64,000 nt of DNA, from positions 310,001 through 374,000 of the forward strand of contig NZ_VWWL01000001.1 in assembly GCF_011752995.1 (NCBI RefSeq). Direction: 5' to 3'. Position numbers and translations under genes: made by a program. Positions 26,960 through 36,270 of this stretch are shown here, in pieces (position 1 is the first letter of the stretch; each line of letters starts with the position of its first letter). The notes below the pieces were generated by a model. It saw only the letters and a list, made by a program, of their open reading frames with translations, had not been told where the DNA came from and did not search any database. This DNA is from Burkholderia sp. Ax-1724 (lineage in GTDB: Bacteria; Pseudomonadota; Gammaproteobacteria; Burkholderiales; Burkholderiaceae).

Positions 26960-28639
26960 ATGTACCAATACGATCAGTACGACCAGACCATCGTCGATGA
27001 ACGGGTCGCGCAATACGCCGATCAGGTTCGCCGCCGCTTGTCGGGCGAATTGAGCGAAGAGGAGTTCCGTCCGCTGCGCCTGCAGAACGGCCTGTACTAC
27101 CAGCGCCACGCGTACATGCACCGTATCGCGATTCCGTACGGCAACCTGCGCAGCGACCAGATGCGCGTGCTTGCGCAGATCGCGCGCGAACACGACCGCG
27201 GCTACGGCCATTTCTCGACGCGCTCGAACATCCAGTACAACTGGATCAAGCTCGAGGAAACGCCGGAAATCCTGCGCAAGCTCGCCAGCGTGCAGATGCA
27301 CGGCATCCAGACCTCGGGCAACTGCATTCGCAACATCACCGCCGATCAATTCGCCGGCGTCGCGCCCGACGAAGTGATCGACCCGCGTCCGTGGGCCGAA
27401 ATCCTGCGTCAATGGTCGACGTTCCACCCCGAATTCGCGTGGCTGCCGCGCAAGTTCAAGATCGCCGTGTCGGGTTCGAAGGAAGACCGCGCGGCCGTGC
27501 AGATTCACGACATGGGCGTGTATCTGAAGAAGAACAAGCAGGGCGACGTGGTGGCCGATATTCTGGCCGGTGGCGGCCTCGGCCGTACGCCGATCGTCGG
27601 CGCGATCATCCGCCGCGACCTGCCGTGGCAGCATCTGCTGACCTACTGCGAAGCCGTGCTGCGCGTCTACAACCGCTACGGCCGCCGCGACAACATGTAC
27701 AAGGCGCGCATCAAGATTCTCGTGAAGGCGCTCTCGCCGGAGAAATTCTCGGCGCAGGTCGAGGAAGAGTGGCAGCACCTGAAGGACGGTCCGTCGACGC
27801 TGACGCAGGTCGAAGTGGATCGCGTGGCGCAATACTTCGTGCCGCCCGCCTACGAGAAGCTGGCCGACACCGACGCGTCGTTCGAGAAGCATCTGCTCGA
27901 AAACCGTGCGTTCGCGCGCTGGGTCGAGCGTAACGTGCGTCCGCACAAGGTGGCGGGCTACGCCTCGGTGACGCTGTCGCTGAAGCCGACCACGATCGCC
28001 CCGGGCGACGCGACCGACGCGCAGATGGAAGCGGTCGCCGATTGGGCCGACGAATACTCGTTCGGCAAGATTCGCGTGTCGCACGAACAGAACCTGATTC
28101 TCGCCGACGTCAAGAAGCGCGACCTGTTCGCGGTCTGGGAAAAGGCCAAGGCGCAAGGCTTCGCGACGCCGAACGTCGGTCTCCTGACCGACATCATCGC
28201 GTGCCCGGGCGGTGACTTCTGCTCGCTCGCGAATGCGAAGTCGATCCCGATTGCGCTCGCGATCCAGGAACGCTTCAGCGATCTCGACTACGTGTACGAC
28301 CTCGGCGACGTGTCGCTGAACATCTCGGGCTGCATCAACGCGTGCGGGCATCACCACGTCGGCAACATCGGCATTCTGGGCGTCGACAAGGACGGCTCGG
28401 AGTGGTACCAGGTGACGCTCGGCGGCGAGCAGGGCACGGGCGCGACCGGCGCTCACCTCGGCCGCGTGATCGGCCCGTCGTTCTCGGCTGAGGAAATGCC
28501 GGACGTGATGACAAAGGTGATCGACACCTTCGTGGAAAACCGCCAGGAAGGCGAGCGTTTCATCGATACCTACAACCGTATCGGCATCACCCCGTTCAAG
28601 GAGCGCGTGTACGCCGCGCGTCAACCGGCTCACGCGTAA
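26960..28639 (+). CDS. cysI: Sulfite/nitrite reductase hemoprotein (assimilatory sulfite reductase)
   Basis: 559 residues from MYQYDQYDQTIVDERV. Two nitrite/sulfite reductase ferredoxin-like halves precede the siroheme/4Fe-4S ligands Cys415, Cys421, Cys458 and Cys462 (ACPGGDFC and SGCINAC). The enzyme reduces sulfite to sulfide with six electrons. In Burkholderiales this single protein is used without a flanking flavoprotein CysJ, and none is present here, so the electron donor (ferredoxin or other) is open. First gene of the cys operon. Confidence 0.93.
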   Translation: MYQYDQYDQTIVDERVAQYADQVRRRLSGELSEEEFRPLRLQNGLYYQRHAYMHRIAIPYGNLRSDQMRVLAQIAREHDRGYGHFSTRSNIQYNWIKLEETPEILRKLASVQMHGIQTSGNCIRNITADQFAGVAPDEVIDPRPWAEILRQWSTFHPEFAWLPRKFKIAVSGSKEDRAAVQIHDMGVYLKKNKQGDVVADILAGGGLGRTPIVGAIIRRDLPWQHLLTYCEAVLRVYNRYGRRDNMYKARIKILVKALSPEKFSAQVEEEWQHLKDGPSTLTQVEVDRVAQYFVPPAYEKLADTDASFEKHLLENRAFARWVERNVRPHKVAGYASVTLSLKPTTIAPGDATDAQMEAVADWADEYSFGKIRVSHEQNLILADVKKRDLFAVWEKAKAQGFATPNVGLLTDIIACPGGDFCSLANAKSIPIALAIQERFSDLDYVYDLGDVSLNISGCINACGHHHVGNIGILGVDKDGSEWYQVTLGGEQGTGATGAHLGRVIGPSFSAEEMPDVMTKVIDTFVENRQEGERFIDTYNRIGITPFKERVYAARQPAHA

Positions 28640-28660
28640 CCGCGAAAGGATACTGAACAG

Positions 28661-29206
28661 ATGGCTTCTATCATCAAGAACCGCGCGATCGTCAACGACG
28701 ACTGGACGGTCGTGCGCCCCGCGGAAGACGGCGCTTTGCCGACGGTCGGCGAACTGCCGGCCGGCAAGGTGATCGTGCCGCTGGCGCTGTGGCAGGCCGG
28801 GCGCGACGCGCTCGTCGCCGCGCGCGGCACGACGGAACTCGGCGTGTGGCTCGCGCCGGACAGCGAACCGGCGGATATCGTCGGCGACTTCGACAAGCTG
28901 GCATTGATCGCCGTGGATTTCCCGGTGTTCCGCGACGGCCGCGGCTACAGCATTGGCCGCCTGCTGCGCGAGCGCTATGGCTACCAGGGCGAGCTGCGCG
29001 CGATCGGCGACGTGCTGCGCGACCAGCTCACGTTCATGTTCCGCTGTGGCTTCGACGCCTACGCGCTGCGCGCCGACAAGGACTTCGACGACGCGCTGAA
29101 GGCGTTCGACGAATTCAGCGTGCAGTACCAGGGCGCCGTCGATAACCCGTCGCCGCTGTTCCGCCGCCGCGCGGCGCAGGCCGGCGCCGGCAAGGTGCCG
29201 GCATGA
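28661..29206 (+). CDS. DUF934 protein of the cys operon
   Basis: 181 residues. DUF934 proteins occur almost only next to cysI and cysH in proteobacteria and are annotated as sulfate-assimilation-associated or oxidoreductase-like. Conserved-looking core: LGVWLAPDSEPADI, ALIAVDFPVFRDGRGYSIGR, LRERYGYQGELRAIGDVLRD. No cofactor motif is obvious. Spacing is 21 nt after cysI and it overlaps cysH by 4 nt (ATGA), so coupling to the reductases is strong. Confidence 0.88.
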   Translation: MASIIKNRAIVNDDWTVVRPAEDGALPTVGELPAGKVIVPLALWQAGRDALVAARGTTELGVWLAPDSEPADIVGDFDKLALIAVDFPVFRDGRGYSIGRLLRERYGYQGELRAIGDVLRDQLTFMFRCGFDAYALRADKDFDDALKAFDEFSVQYQGAVDNPSPLFRRRAAQAGAGKVPA

Positions 29207-29952
29207 ACACCGCCGCGCAAACGCTGGGCCCGGAGCTTGCCGCGAAAGTTGAACGCCTCGACGCGCTGCTCGATTCGATCGCCGCGCGTCACGCCAACGT
29301 GAAGCTCGCGAGCAGCCTCGCGGCCGAAGACATGCTGCTCACGCACGCGATCCTCTCGCGCGGCGTGAAGATCGGCATCTTCTCGCTGAACACGGGCCGT
29401 CTGCACGCGGAAACGCTCGGCATGCTCGAGCGCGTGAAAGAGCGCTACGGCTACGACATCGAGCAGTTTCATCCGCAGGTGGCCGCGGTCGAGCAGTACG
29501 CGAGCGAGCACGGCCTGAACGCGTTTTACGAAAGCGTCGAGCTGCGCAAGCGCTGCTGCGAGATCCGCAAGGTCGAGCCGCTCAATCGCGCGCTCGCCGA
29601 CGTCAGCGCCTGGGTGACCGGGCAGCGCCGCGAGCAGTCGGTCACGCGGGCCGAGCTGCACGAGGAAGAGCACGACGGCGCGCGCGGCATCGCCAAGTTC
29701 AATCCGCTCGCGGACTGGAGCGAGGCCGAAGTGTGGGATTACCTGAAGGCGTTCGACGTGCCGGTCAATCCGCTGCACGCGCGCGGGTATCCGAGCATCG
29801 GCTGCGAGCCCTGTACGCGCGCGATCCGCCCCGGCGAGGACAGCCGGGCGGGGCGCTGGTGGTGGGAGTCGCGCGACACGAAGGAATGCGGCTTGCACAT
29901 CACGGCGATTACGCCGATCGCGGTCGAGCCGAGCGAAAACGCATCGGCCTGA
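29203..29952 (+). CDS. cysH: Adenylylsulfate (APS/PAPS) reductase with 4Fe-4S cysteines
   Basis: 249 residues. Reduces activated sulfate to sulfite. The Cys-Cys pair 118-119 and Cys201/Cys204 (CEPC) that bind a 4Fe-4S cluster are present, as is the catalytic Cys229 in ECGLH near the C-terminus. The iron-sulfur set is typical of enzymes that act on APS directly, which fits the absence of an APS kinase gene here. It overlaps DUF934 by 4 nt; 112 nt follow before cysD. Confidence 0.94.
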   Translation: MNTAAQTLGPELAAKVERLDALLDSIAARHANVKLASSLAAEDMLLTHAILSRGVKIGIFSLNTGRLHAETLGMLERVKERYGYDIEQFHPQVAAVEQYASEHGLNAFYESVELRKRCCEIRKVEPLNRALADVSAWVTGQRREQSVTRAELHEEEHDGARGIAKFNPLADWSEAEVWDYLKAFDVPVNPLHARGYPSIGCEPCTRAIRPGEDSRAGRWWWESRDTKECGLHITAITPIAVEPSENASA

Positions 29953-30064
29953 TATCTCGCTACACTGGGAGCCTGGCTCCCGGTCCGAGCGCCGCATCAA
30001 TCGAACTGAATACTTGTGCTCGGGCGGGCGACCGCTCGCCGGGCCAATCAACGAAGGACCCAAC

Positions 30065-31027
30065 ATGAGCACCACGCTCGATTCCACTGTGAACGCTCCG
30101 CTTATCAACACGGCGAACCGTATGGATCACCTCGATTGGCTCGAAGCCGAGTCGATCCACATCCTGCGCGAACTGGTCGCCGAATGCAGCAAGCCGGCGC
30201 TGCTGTTTTCGGGCGGCAAGGATTCCGTCGTGGTGCTCGCGCTCGCCCTGAAGGCCTTTGGCCTCGGTGCGAACCGCAAGACGCAGTTGCCGTTCCCGCT
30301 CGTGCATATCGACACGGGACACAACTACGACGAAGTGATCGACTTCCGCGATCGCCGCGCACAGGAGATCGGCGCCGAACTCGTGGTTGGCCACGTTGAA
30401 GATTCGATCAAGCGCGGCACCGTGCGTCTGCGCCGCGAAACGGATTCGCGCAACGCCGCGCAGGCGGTCACGCTGCTTGAAACCATCGAGCAATACGGCT
30501 ATACCGCGATGATCGGCGGCGCGCGCCGCGACGAAGAAAAGGCCCGCGCGAAAGAGCGCATCTTCTCGTTCCGCGACGAATTCGGCCAGTGGGACCCGAA
30601 GGCGCAGCGCCCGGAACTGTGGAGCCTCTACAACGCGCGTCTGCACAACGGAGAACACCTGCGCGTGTTCCCGATCTCGAACTGGACCGAACTCGATGTG
30701 TGGCAGTACATCGCGCGCGAACAGCTCGAACTGCCGTCGATCTATTACGCGCACCAGCGCGAGATCGTGCGCCGCAACGGCTTGCTCGTGCCGGTTACGC
30801 CGCTCACGCCGATGCGCGAGGGCGAGACCAGCGAACAGACGCTCGTGCGCTTCCGTACCGTGGGCGACATCAGCTGCACGTGCCCGGTCGAAAGCGATGC
30901 GGACGATATCGAGAAGATCATCGCCGAGACGGCCGTGACCGAAATCACGGAGCGCGGCGCGACGCGGATGGACGATCAGGTGTCGGAAGCCGCGATGGAA
31001 CAGCGCAAGAAGCAGGGTTATTTCTAA
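30065..31027 (+). CDS. cysD: Sulfate adenylyltransferase subunit 2 (CysD)
   Basis: 320 residues from MSTTLDSTVNAP, with GAAGGA 6 nt upstream. PP-loop SGGKDS at residues 49-54, then HIDTGHNYDEVIDFRD and RRDEEKARAKERIFSFRDEFG are characteristic. With CysN it forms ATP sulfurylase, making APS from sulfate and ATP while CysN hydrolyses GTP. It lies upstream of cysN with a 66-nt gap. Confidence 0.96.
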   Translation: MSTTLDSTVNAPLINTANRMDHLDWLEAESIHILRELVAECSKPALLFSGGKDSVVVLALALKAFGLGANRKTQLPFPLVHIDTGHNYDEVIDFRDRRAQEIGAELVVGHVEDSIKRGTVRLRRETDSRNAAQAVTLLETIEQYGYTAMIGGARRDEEKARAKERIFSFRDEFGQWDPKAQRPELWSLYNARLHNGEHLRVFPISNWTELDVWQYIAREQLELPSIYYAHQREIVRRNGLLVPVTPLTPMREGETSEQTLVRFRTVGDISCTCPVESDADDIEKIIAETAVTEITERGATRMDDQVSEAAMEQRKKQGYF

Positions 31028-31093
31028 GCACACATGGGACCGGCGTAGCGCGCTAAAGCGCGAACTCCGGTCGACAGAGGGACAAGGAAAATC

Positions 31094-32410
31094 ATGAGCA
31101 GTATTCATCAACCAGAAGACCTCGGCGTGCTGCGTTTCATCACCGCGGGCAGCGTCGACGACGGCAAGAGCACGCTGATCGGCCGCCTGCTGTACGACAG
31201 CAAGGCGGTCTTGAGCGACCAGCTTTCGGCGCTGTCGCGCGCGAAAAACAAGCGCACCGTGGGCGACGAAATCGATCTGTCGCTCCTGACCGACGGCCTC
31301 GAAGCCGAACGCGAACAGGGCATCACGATCGACGTCGCGTACCGCTACTTCGCGACCGCCAAGCGCAAGTTCATCATCGCCGATACGCCGGGCCACGAGC
31401 AGTACACGCGCAACATGGTGACGGGTGCCTCGACCGCGCACGCGGCGATCATCCTCGTCGACGCGACGCGCGTCACGTTCGAGAACGGCGTTGCGCAACT
31501 GCTGCCGCAAACCAAGCGCCATAGCGCGATCGTCAAGCTGCTCGGCCTGCAGCACGCGATCGTCGCGATCAACAAGATGGACCTCGTCGACTACAGCGAA
31601 GCGCGCTTCAACGAGATTCGCGACGCCTACGTCGAACTCGCGCGCCACCTCGGTCTCGAAGACGTGCGCTTCGTGCCGGTGTCGGCGCTGAAGGGCGACA
31701 ACATCGTCACGGCAAGCGAGCGCATGCCGTGGTACGCGGGCGAGCCGCTGCTCGACGTGCTCGAAGCGCTGCCCGTCGAAACCGCGAGCGGCGAGGCGCT
31801 GCGCTTCCCGGTGCAGTGGGTCGCGCGCCAGGACGGCAGCCAGGCCGACGATTTCCGCGGCTACATGGGCCGTATCGAATCGGGCGAAGTGAAGCTCGGC
31901 GACACGATCGTCGTGCTGCCGGCCAATCGCGAAGCGACCGTGGCCGAGATCATCGCGCCGGTGGTCGGCGGCACCGCGCAGGTGGATCGCGCGTTCGCGG
32001 GTCAAACGGTCACGATCCGTCTCGCGGAAGACGTCGACGTGTCGCGCGGCGATACCTTCGTGCTGCGCGCAGCGGCGCCGGAGCCGGCGAAGAAGCTCGA
32101 AGCGGACCTCTGCTGGTTCGACGACACGCCGCTCTCGACGCAGCGCAAGTATCTGCTCAAGCAAACCACCAACACGGTGTTCGCGAAGATCGGCGCGATC
32201 CAGGAAGTGCTCGACGTGCATACGCTGTCGCAGGCCATCGATCGCAAGGAACTCGCGATGAACGACATCGGCCGTGTCGCACTGACCTTGCAGAAGCCGC
32301 TCGTGTGCGACGCGTACGATTCGCATCAAGGCACGGGCGCGTTCGTGCTGATCGACGAAGCGACGAACCATACCGTCGCGGCTGGTATGATCCGGGCATT
32401 TTCGGCCTGA
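31094..32410 (+). CDS. cysN: Sulfate adenylyltransferase subunit 1 (CysN)
   Basis: 438 residues, translation-factor-like GTPase. G1 GSVDDGKST (residues 19-27), G2-region GITIDVAYRYF, G3 DTPGHEQ and G4 NKMDLV are all present, then beta-barrel domains 2 and 3. It has no C-terminal APS kinase (CysC) domain, unlike NodQ-type fusions. GTP hydrolysis drives the CysD reaction. Confidence 0.96.
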   Translation: MSSIHQPEDLGVLRFITAGSVDDGKSTLIGRLLYDSKAVLSDQLSALSRAKNKRTVGDEIDLSLLTDGLEAEREQGITIDVAYRYFATAKRKFIIADTPGHEQYTRNMVTGASTAHAAIILVDATRVTFENGVAQLLPQTKRHSAIVKLLGLQHAIVAINKMDLVDYSEARFNEIRDAYVELARHLGLEDVRFVPVSALKGDNIVTASERMPWYAGEPLLDVLEALPVETASGEALRFPVQWVARQDGSQADDFRGYMGRIESGEVKLGDTIVVLPANREATVAEIIAPVVGGTAQVDRAFAGQTVTIRLAEDVDVSRGDTFVLRAAAPEPAKKLEADLCWFDDTPLSTQRKYLLKQTTNTVFAKIGAIQEVLDVHTLSQAIDRKELAMNDIGRVALTLQKPLVCDAYDSHQGTGAFVLIDEATNHTVAAGMIRAFSA

Positions 32411-32524
32411 GCGAGACGCCTGAACGCGCGATATGCGCGATGACGCGGCAGGAGCGACGCAAAAGGGCTACGCGGGCGGTGCACGGCGCCGCCTGCCTAC
32501 GCTGCAACGAACAGGTTGATGTCC

Positions 32525-33286
32525 ATGGGTAAGGTTTATCTGATCGGCGCGGGACCCGGTGCCGCGGACCTGATTACGGTGCGCGGCGCGCGGCTGCTCG
32601 GCACCGCCGACGTGGTGCTGCACGACGCGCTCGTCGAGCCGGCGATGCTCGACTACGCACCCGCCAGCGCGAAGCGCATTGCGGTCGGCAAGCGCTGCGG
32701 ACAGCTCTCGACGGCCCAGCAGTTCATCAACAAGCAGATCGTCGACGCGGCTTTGGAGCACGACGTGGTCGTGCGTCTGAAGGGCGGCGATCCGATGCTG
32801 TTCGGCCGCGCGGACGAGGAAATGCGCGCGCTCGAAGCGGCCGGCATCGAGTATGAAGTGGTGCCGGGCATTACCGCCGCGCTCGCGAGCGCGGCATCGC
32901 TGCAACGCTCGCTGACCTTGCGCGGCGTATCGCGCAGCGTCGCGCTGGCGACGTTCAGCCGCGCGCCGGGCTCCGAGGAAATCCGCGAGCAGGTCAATGC
33001 CGATTCGCTCGTGTTCTACATGGGGCGCGACAGCGGCGTCGAGATCGCGCAGCAGTTGATCGATGCAGGCAAGCCGGCGACGACGCCGGTTGCGATCGTC
33101 GAAGCATGCAGCACGCCGCGCGAGCGCATGCTGACGCTGACTCTCGAGGAGTTGGCCGCCGGTGACGCGCAGCGCTGGGTCGATGCTTCGCAGCCGAGTC
33201 TGCTGATGATCGGCGAGGCGTTCGCGGAGCGGGAGCGGCAAACCGATGCGGGGCAGTCTGCGAAGGGTATTCGGGTCGCCGCCTGA
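32525..33286 (+). CDS. cobA: Uroporphyrinogen-III C-methyltransferase (SUMT, siroheme branch)
   Basis: 253 residues from MGKVYLIGAGPG; an ATG two codons upstream (32519) is possible but sits only 3 nt from the AGG. Tetrapyrrole methylase fold: GAGPGAADLITVRGARLL, HDALVEPAML, VRLKGGDPMLFGRADEE, VVPGITAALASAAS. It methylates uroporphyrinogen III twice with SAM to precorrin-2, the precursor of siroheme for CysI (and of B12). Position at the end of the cys operon supports the siroheme role. The CysG dehydrogenase/chelatase half is absent. Confidence 0.93.
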   Translation: MGKVYLIGAGPGAADLITVRGARLLGTADVVLHDALVEPAMLDYAPASAKRIAVGKRCGQLSTAQQFINKQIVDAALEHDVVVRLKGGDPMLFGRADEEMRALEAAGIEYEVVPGITAALASAASLQRSLTLRGVSRSVALATFSRAPGSEEIREQVNADSLVFYMGRDSGVEIAQQLIDAGKPATTPVAIVEACSTPRERMLTLTLEELAAGDAQRWVDASQPSLLMIGEAFAERERQTDAGQSAKGIRVAA

Positions 33287-33311
33287 GGTCTTCGCTGCGA
33301 GGTTTTTCCGG

Positions 33312-33345
33312 TCGGCCGTCGCGTGATGCGTCGGCCGATTTCATT
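33312..33345 (+). terminator. Possible terminator after the cys operon
   Basis: A 7-bp stem TCGGCCG / CGGCCGA (33312-33318 with 33332-33338) followed by TTTCATTTT on the plus strand, 26 nt after the SUMT stop. The loop is 13 nt and the T-tract is interrupted, so efficiency is uncertain. Confidence 0.5.
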
Positions 33346-33456
33346 TTCTGGCCAGGTTCAGATCAGGCTCGCGTCATGGGCCCGAACCACGGGCTTGAAT
33401 CATGGCCCCGAATCAGGCCCATCTACGCCAGCGCAGCGCACGCTACCGGGCGAGCC

Positions 33457-33837
33457 TCAAATCTGCTGCAAACAGTACTGCGCGAGCGCATCCAGTACCG
33501 ATTCATCCTCGCCGACCGCGACCGCGCAGCGAATCTCGACGGCCGGATGAGCGGCGCGGCACCGGTCGATCAGCGCGGGCAGGTCCTGTCTGACGTGGCC
33601 GCCCTGGCCGAAGAACACCGGCACGACCGTGATCGCGTCGCACCCCTCGCCGACGAGTTGCGTCACCGCCGTCGGCAGATCGGGCTCCATCAATTCCAGA
33701 AACGCGAGCGTGACGGCCTGTGCGCCGCCCGTTGCGGTACGCGCCGCGCGCAGCTTGCCGGCGAGCCGTTCGAACGGCTCGCGCCAGCGCGCATCGCGCG
33801 CGCCGTGGCCAAACAGAATCAGTCCATGCATCGCCAT
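33457..33837 (-). CDS. cbiX: Sirohydrochlorin chelatase CbiX (short form)
   Basis: 126 residues, the single-domain CbiX/SirB length. LILFGHGARDARWREPF carries the N-terminal metal-binding histidine and FFGQGGHVRQDLP the second; LELMEPDLPTAV is also typical. It inserts Fe2+ (or Co2+) into sirohydrochlorin for siroheme. GGAG 8 nt upstream supports the ATG at 33837. It lies 47 nt after lptG on the same strand but is convergent with the SUMT gene whose product feeds it. Confidence 0.9.
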   Translation of the reverse strand: MAMHGLILFGHGARDARWREPFERLAGKLRAARTATGGAQAVTLAFLELMEPDLPTAVTQLVGEGCDAITVVPVFFGQGGHVRQDLPALIDRCRAAHPAVEIRCAVAVGEDESVLDALAQYCLQQI

Positions 33838-33884
33838 CGCGTCGACTCCCGACGATGTCTCTCAGCGCACCGGCCGCACCGGCA

Positions 33885-35033
33885 CTAGTGCCGGTCGACC
33901 CACTTCAGGCCGACGAGGCCGAGCACGAGGTACACGAGCCCCGGCGTCGCCGCCGTGAGCGGCGCGGGCCACGTATTGAGCGTGCCGATATGCGAGAACA
34001 GCGTGTTGAACAACTGGAAGCTCATGCCGAGCATGATGCCGCCGAACACCTTCACGCCGACCACGCCGGCGCGCGTATGCAGATACGCGAACGGCAGCGA
34101 CAGCACGAGCATCACGAACACCGCGAACGGGTACAGAATCTTGCGCCACAGCGCGATTTCATAACGTTGCGTGTCCTGATGATTCTCGGTCAGATGCTGG
34201 ATATAACGGAACAGATTGAACATCGACATGCGGTCGGGCGACATCAGCAGCACCGACAGAATCTGCGGCGTCAGCTCCGAGCGCAGCGAGTACTCGGGCA
34301 GCGAGACCTGGTTCGCGCGATAGACCGGATTGAGCGCATCGGCCGGCGTGCCCGGCGCGGGCGGCACGTCGATCAACTGCGTGTCGGTCACGCCGGTCAG
34401 CAGCCAGTGGCCGGGCGGCTGATAGCGGCCGCTTTGCGCGATGCGCACGTTCGAGAGCCGGAACTTCGAATCGAACTCGTAGATGCGCACGTTGCTGATC
34501 GTCGCGTCGGGCATCAGCTCGCCGACGTTGACGAAGCGCGTGACCTGCTCGCCGTCGGCGCGCTCGGTGAGCGTGTCCTTGACCCACACGCCCGACTGGA
34601 AGTTGCTCGACACCGAGGAGCCGAGCGCTTCGAGCCGCACGCGCTCGGAGAGCTGATCCGTGTACGGGCCGACCACTTCGCCGATCAGATACGTGACGAT
34701 CACGAGCGGAATGCCGATCTTCAGCAGCGAGCGCAGCGCCCGGTTGGTCGCGAGACCCGACACGCGGAAGATCGTGTATTCGGAATTCGCGGCCATCTGC
34801 GCGAACACGTAGATCGCGCTGATCAGCGCCGCGACCGGAATGATTTCGTAGAAGCGCGACGGCGTTTGCAGCGCGACGCGCAGCACCGCGTACTGGAATT
34901 TGTAGTTGCCGTGGCCGACCGAATTCAGTTCGTTGATCAGGTCGAAAAAGAAGAACAGACCCGAAAACGCAAACAGGATGAAGACGAACGTGAGATAGAT
35001 CTGACGCGCGAAATACCGTTCATAGATGCGCAT
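33885..35033 (-). CDS. lptG: LPS export permease LptG
   Basis: 382 residues, YjgP/YjgQ family: three N-terminal membrane segments, a periplasmic beta-jellyroll (about residues 130-300) and three C-terminal segments. MRIYERYFARQIYLTFVFIL opens it, and GLKWVDRH closes it. With LptF and the LptB ATPase it extracts lipopolysaccharide from the inner membrane to the Lpt bridge. It begins 3 nt after the lptF stop. Confidence 0.94.
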   Translation of the reverse strand: MRIYERYFARQIYLTFVFILFAFSGLFFFFDLINELNSVGHGNYKFQYAVLRVALQTPSRFYEIIPVAALISAIYVFAQMAANSEYTIFRVSGLATNRALRSLLKIGIPLVIVTYLIGEVVGPYTDQLSERVRLEALGSSVSSNFQSGVWVKDTLTERADGEQVTRFVNVGELMPDATISNVRIYEFDSKFRLSNVRIAQSGRYQPPGHWLLTGVTDTQLIDVPPAPGTPADALNPVYRANQVSLPEYSLRSELTPQILSVLLMSPDRMSMFNLFRYIQHLTENHQDTQRYEIALWRKILYPFAVFVMLVLSLPFAYLHTRAGVVGVKVFGGIMLGMSFQLFNTLFSHIGTLNTWPAPLTAATPGLVYLVLGLVGLKWVDRH

Positions 35034-35036
35034 CGG

Positions 35037-36134
35037 TCAGGCTCCCTTCGAACGGCTGAACATCGCCCACGTGAAGAGCGGCCGGTTGCGCACGCGCAGC
35101 CAGAAGATGAACGCGACGATTGCCGCTACGATGACATGCAGGATCACGAGTCCCACGCCGAACGACATCTTGCCCTGCTCGATCCACGACTGCACCACGT
35201 TCAGCAGATTCGAGTACGTGAGATAGATCAGCACGGCCATCACGAGGTTGATCGTGCGGCTGCGCCGCGGGTTCTGGTGCGCGAGAGGGATCGCGAGCAG
35301 CATCAGGTTGATCGCGATCAGCGGCAGCCCCGCGCGCCATGCGAATTCGGCGAGGTTGTCGTTGCTCGGATTGCGCAGCAGCGTAAGCGTCGGCAAGCCG
35401 GTGGTGGTCGGCGTATTGACGACCGGCTGGCTCTGGATCTTCACGCCGTAGCGCTCGAACTCCATGATGCGGAAATCGGGGTGGCCCGGTTCGCCGTCGT
35501 AGCGGCGGCCGTTTTCGAGCACGACGAAGCGGTCGCCGTTCTTGTGCGTCTCGACGTGGCCGTTCTTCGACACCACCACGTTGACCTTGCCGCCTTCGGT
35601 GCTTGTCACGAACACGTTTTCGACATGACCCTGGTCGGGCGACATCTTCTCGATGAAGAACACGCGGTGCGTGGTCGGCGATTCGCGGAACTGGCCCGGC
35701 GCGAGCAGCGAGACTTCGTCGCGCTGCTGGAAGCGCGCGCGGATCAGCTTGCTCTGCTGGTTCGACCACGGCCAGCCGACGAACACGAAGAACATGATGA
35801 GAATGATGATCGGCGTGGCGAACAGGCCGATCGGCTTGATGAACTGCGTGAGGCTCACGCCCGAGGACAGCCACACGACCATCTCGGAGTCCTTGTACCA
35901 GCGCGTGAGCACGAACAGGATCGAGACGAACAGCGTGGCGACGAGCATGATGGCCAGATAGCCGATCACGGTGAGGCCGATCAGGACCAGCACGTCGCGC
36001 GGGTCGATCTCGCCCGACGCCGCGAAGCCGACGATGCGGATCATCATCGTCGTCAGCACGAGCGTGAGGAGAACCATGAACACGGCACCCGCCGTGTACG
36101 CGAGTTCGCGCTGAAGGGAGCGTTCGAAGATCAT
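35037..36134 (-). CDS. lptF: LPS export permease LptF
   Basis: 365 residues. [19 protein letters not shown] is the LptF-type N-terminus, with six membrane segments split by a periplasmic jellyroll domain (about residues 125-255). The coupling-helix region near [18 protein letters not shown] contacts LptB. It is divergent from pepA with a 136-nt shared promoter region, the usual order in proteobacteria. Confidence 0.94.
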   Translation of the reverse strand: MIFERSLQRELAYTAGAVFMVLLTLVLTTMMIRIVGFAASGEIDPRDVLVLIGLTVIGYLAIMLVATLFVSILFVLTRWYKDSEMVVWLSSGVSLTQFIKPIGLFATPIIILIMFFVFVGWPWSNQQSKLIRARFQQRDEVSLLAPGQFRESPTTHRVFFIEKMSPDQGHVENVFVTSTEGGKVNVVVSKNGHVETHKNGDRFVVLENGRRYDGEPGHPDFRIMEFERYGVKIQSQPVVNTPTTTGLPTLTLLRNPSNDNLAEFAWRAGLPLIAINLMLLAIPLAHQNPRRSRTINLVMAVLIYLTYSNLLNVVQSWIEQGKMSFGVGLVILHVIVAAIVAFIFWLRVRNRPLFTWAMFSRSKGA

Positions 36135-36270
36135 TAGTGATGACGAGAGGGGGCGCTCACGGCAACGCGCGGGTTCGTTCCGTCACGCCTCCGGTGCAGC
36201 CGCCGCGGGAAAAATAGCGGATAATTGCGGCTTTCATCCTAAGCCCAGATTTTATCCGAGGACAAGCGCG

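Noticed and set aside
29960..32371. An 800-codon minus-strand open frame opposite cysD and cysN
   Set aside because: It mirrors the codon pattern of two certain genes, has a His/Arg/Asp-rich composition without domains, and no ribosome-binding site.
33720..36137. An 805-codon plus-strand frame opposite lptG and lptF
   Set aside because: Antisense shadow of two conserved membrane proteins; composition is Arg/His/Glu-rich with no family similarity.
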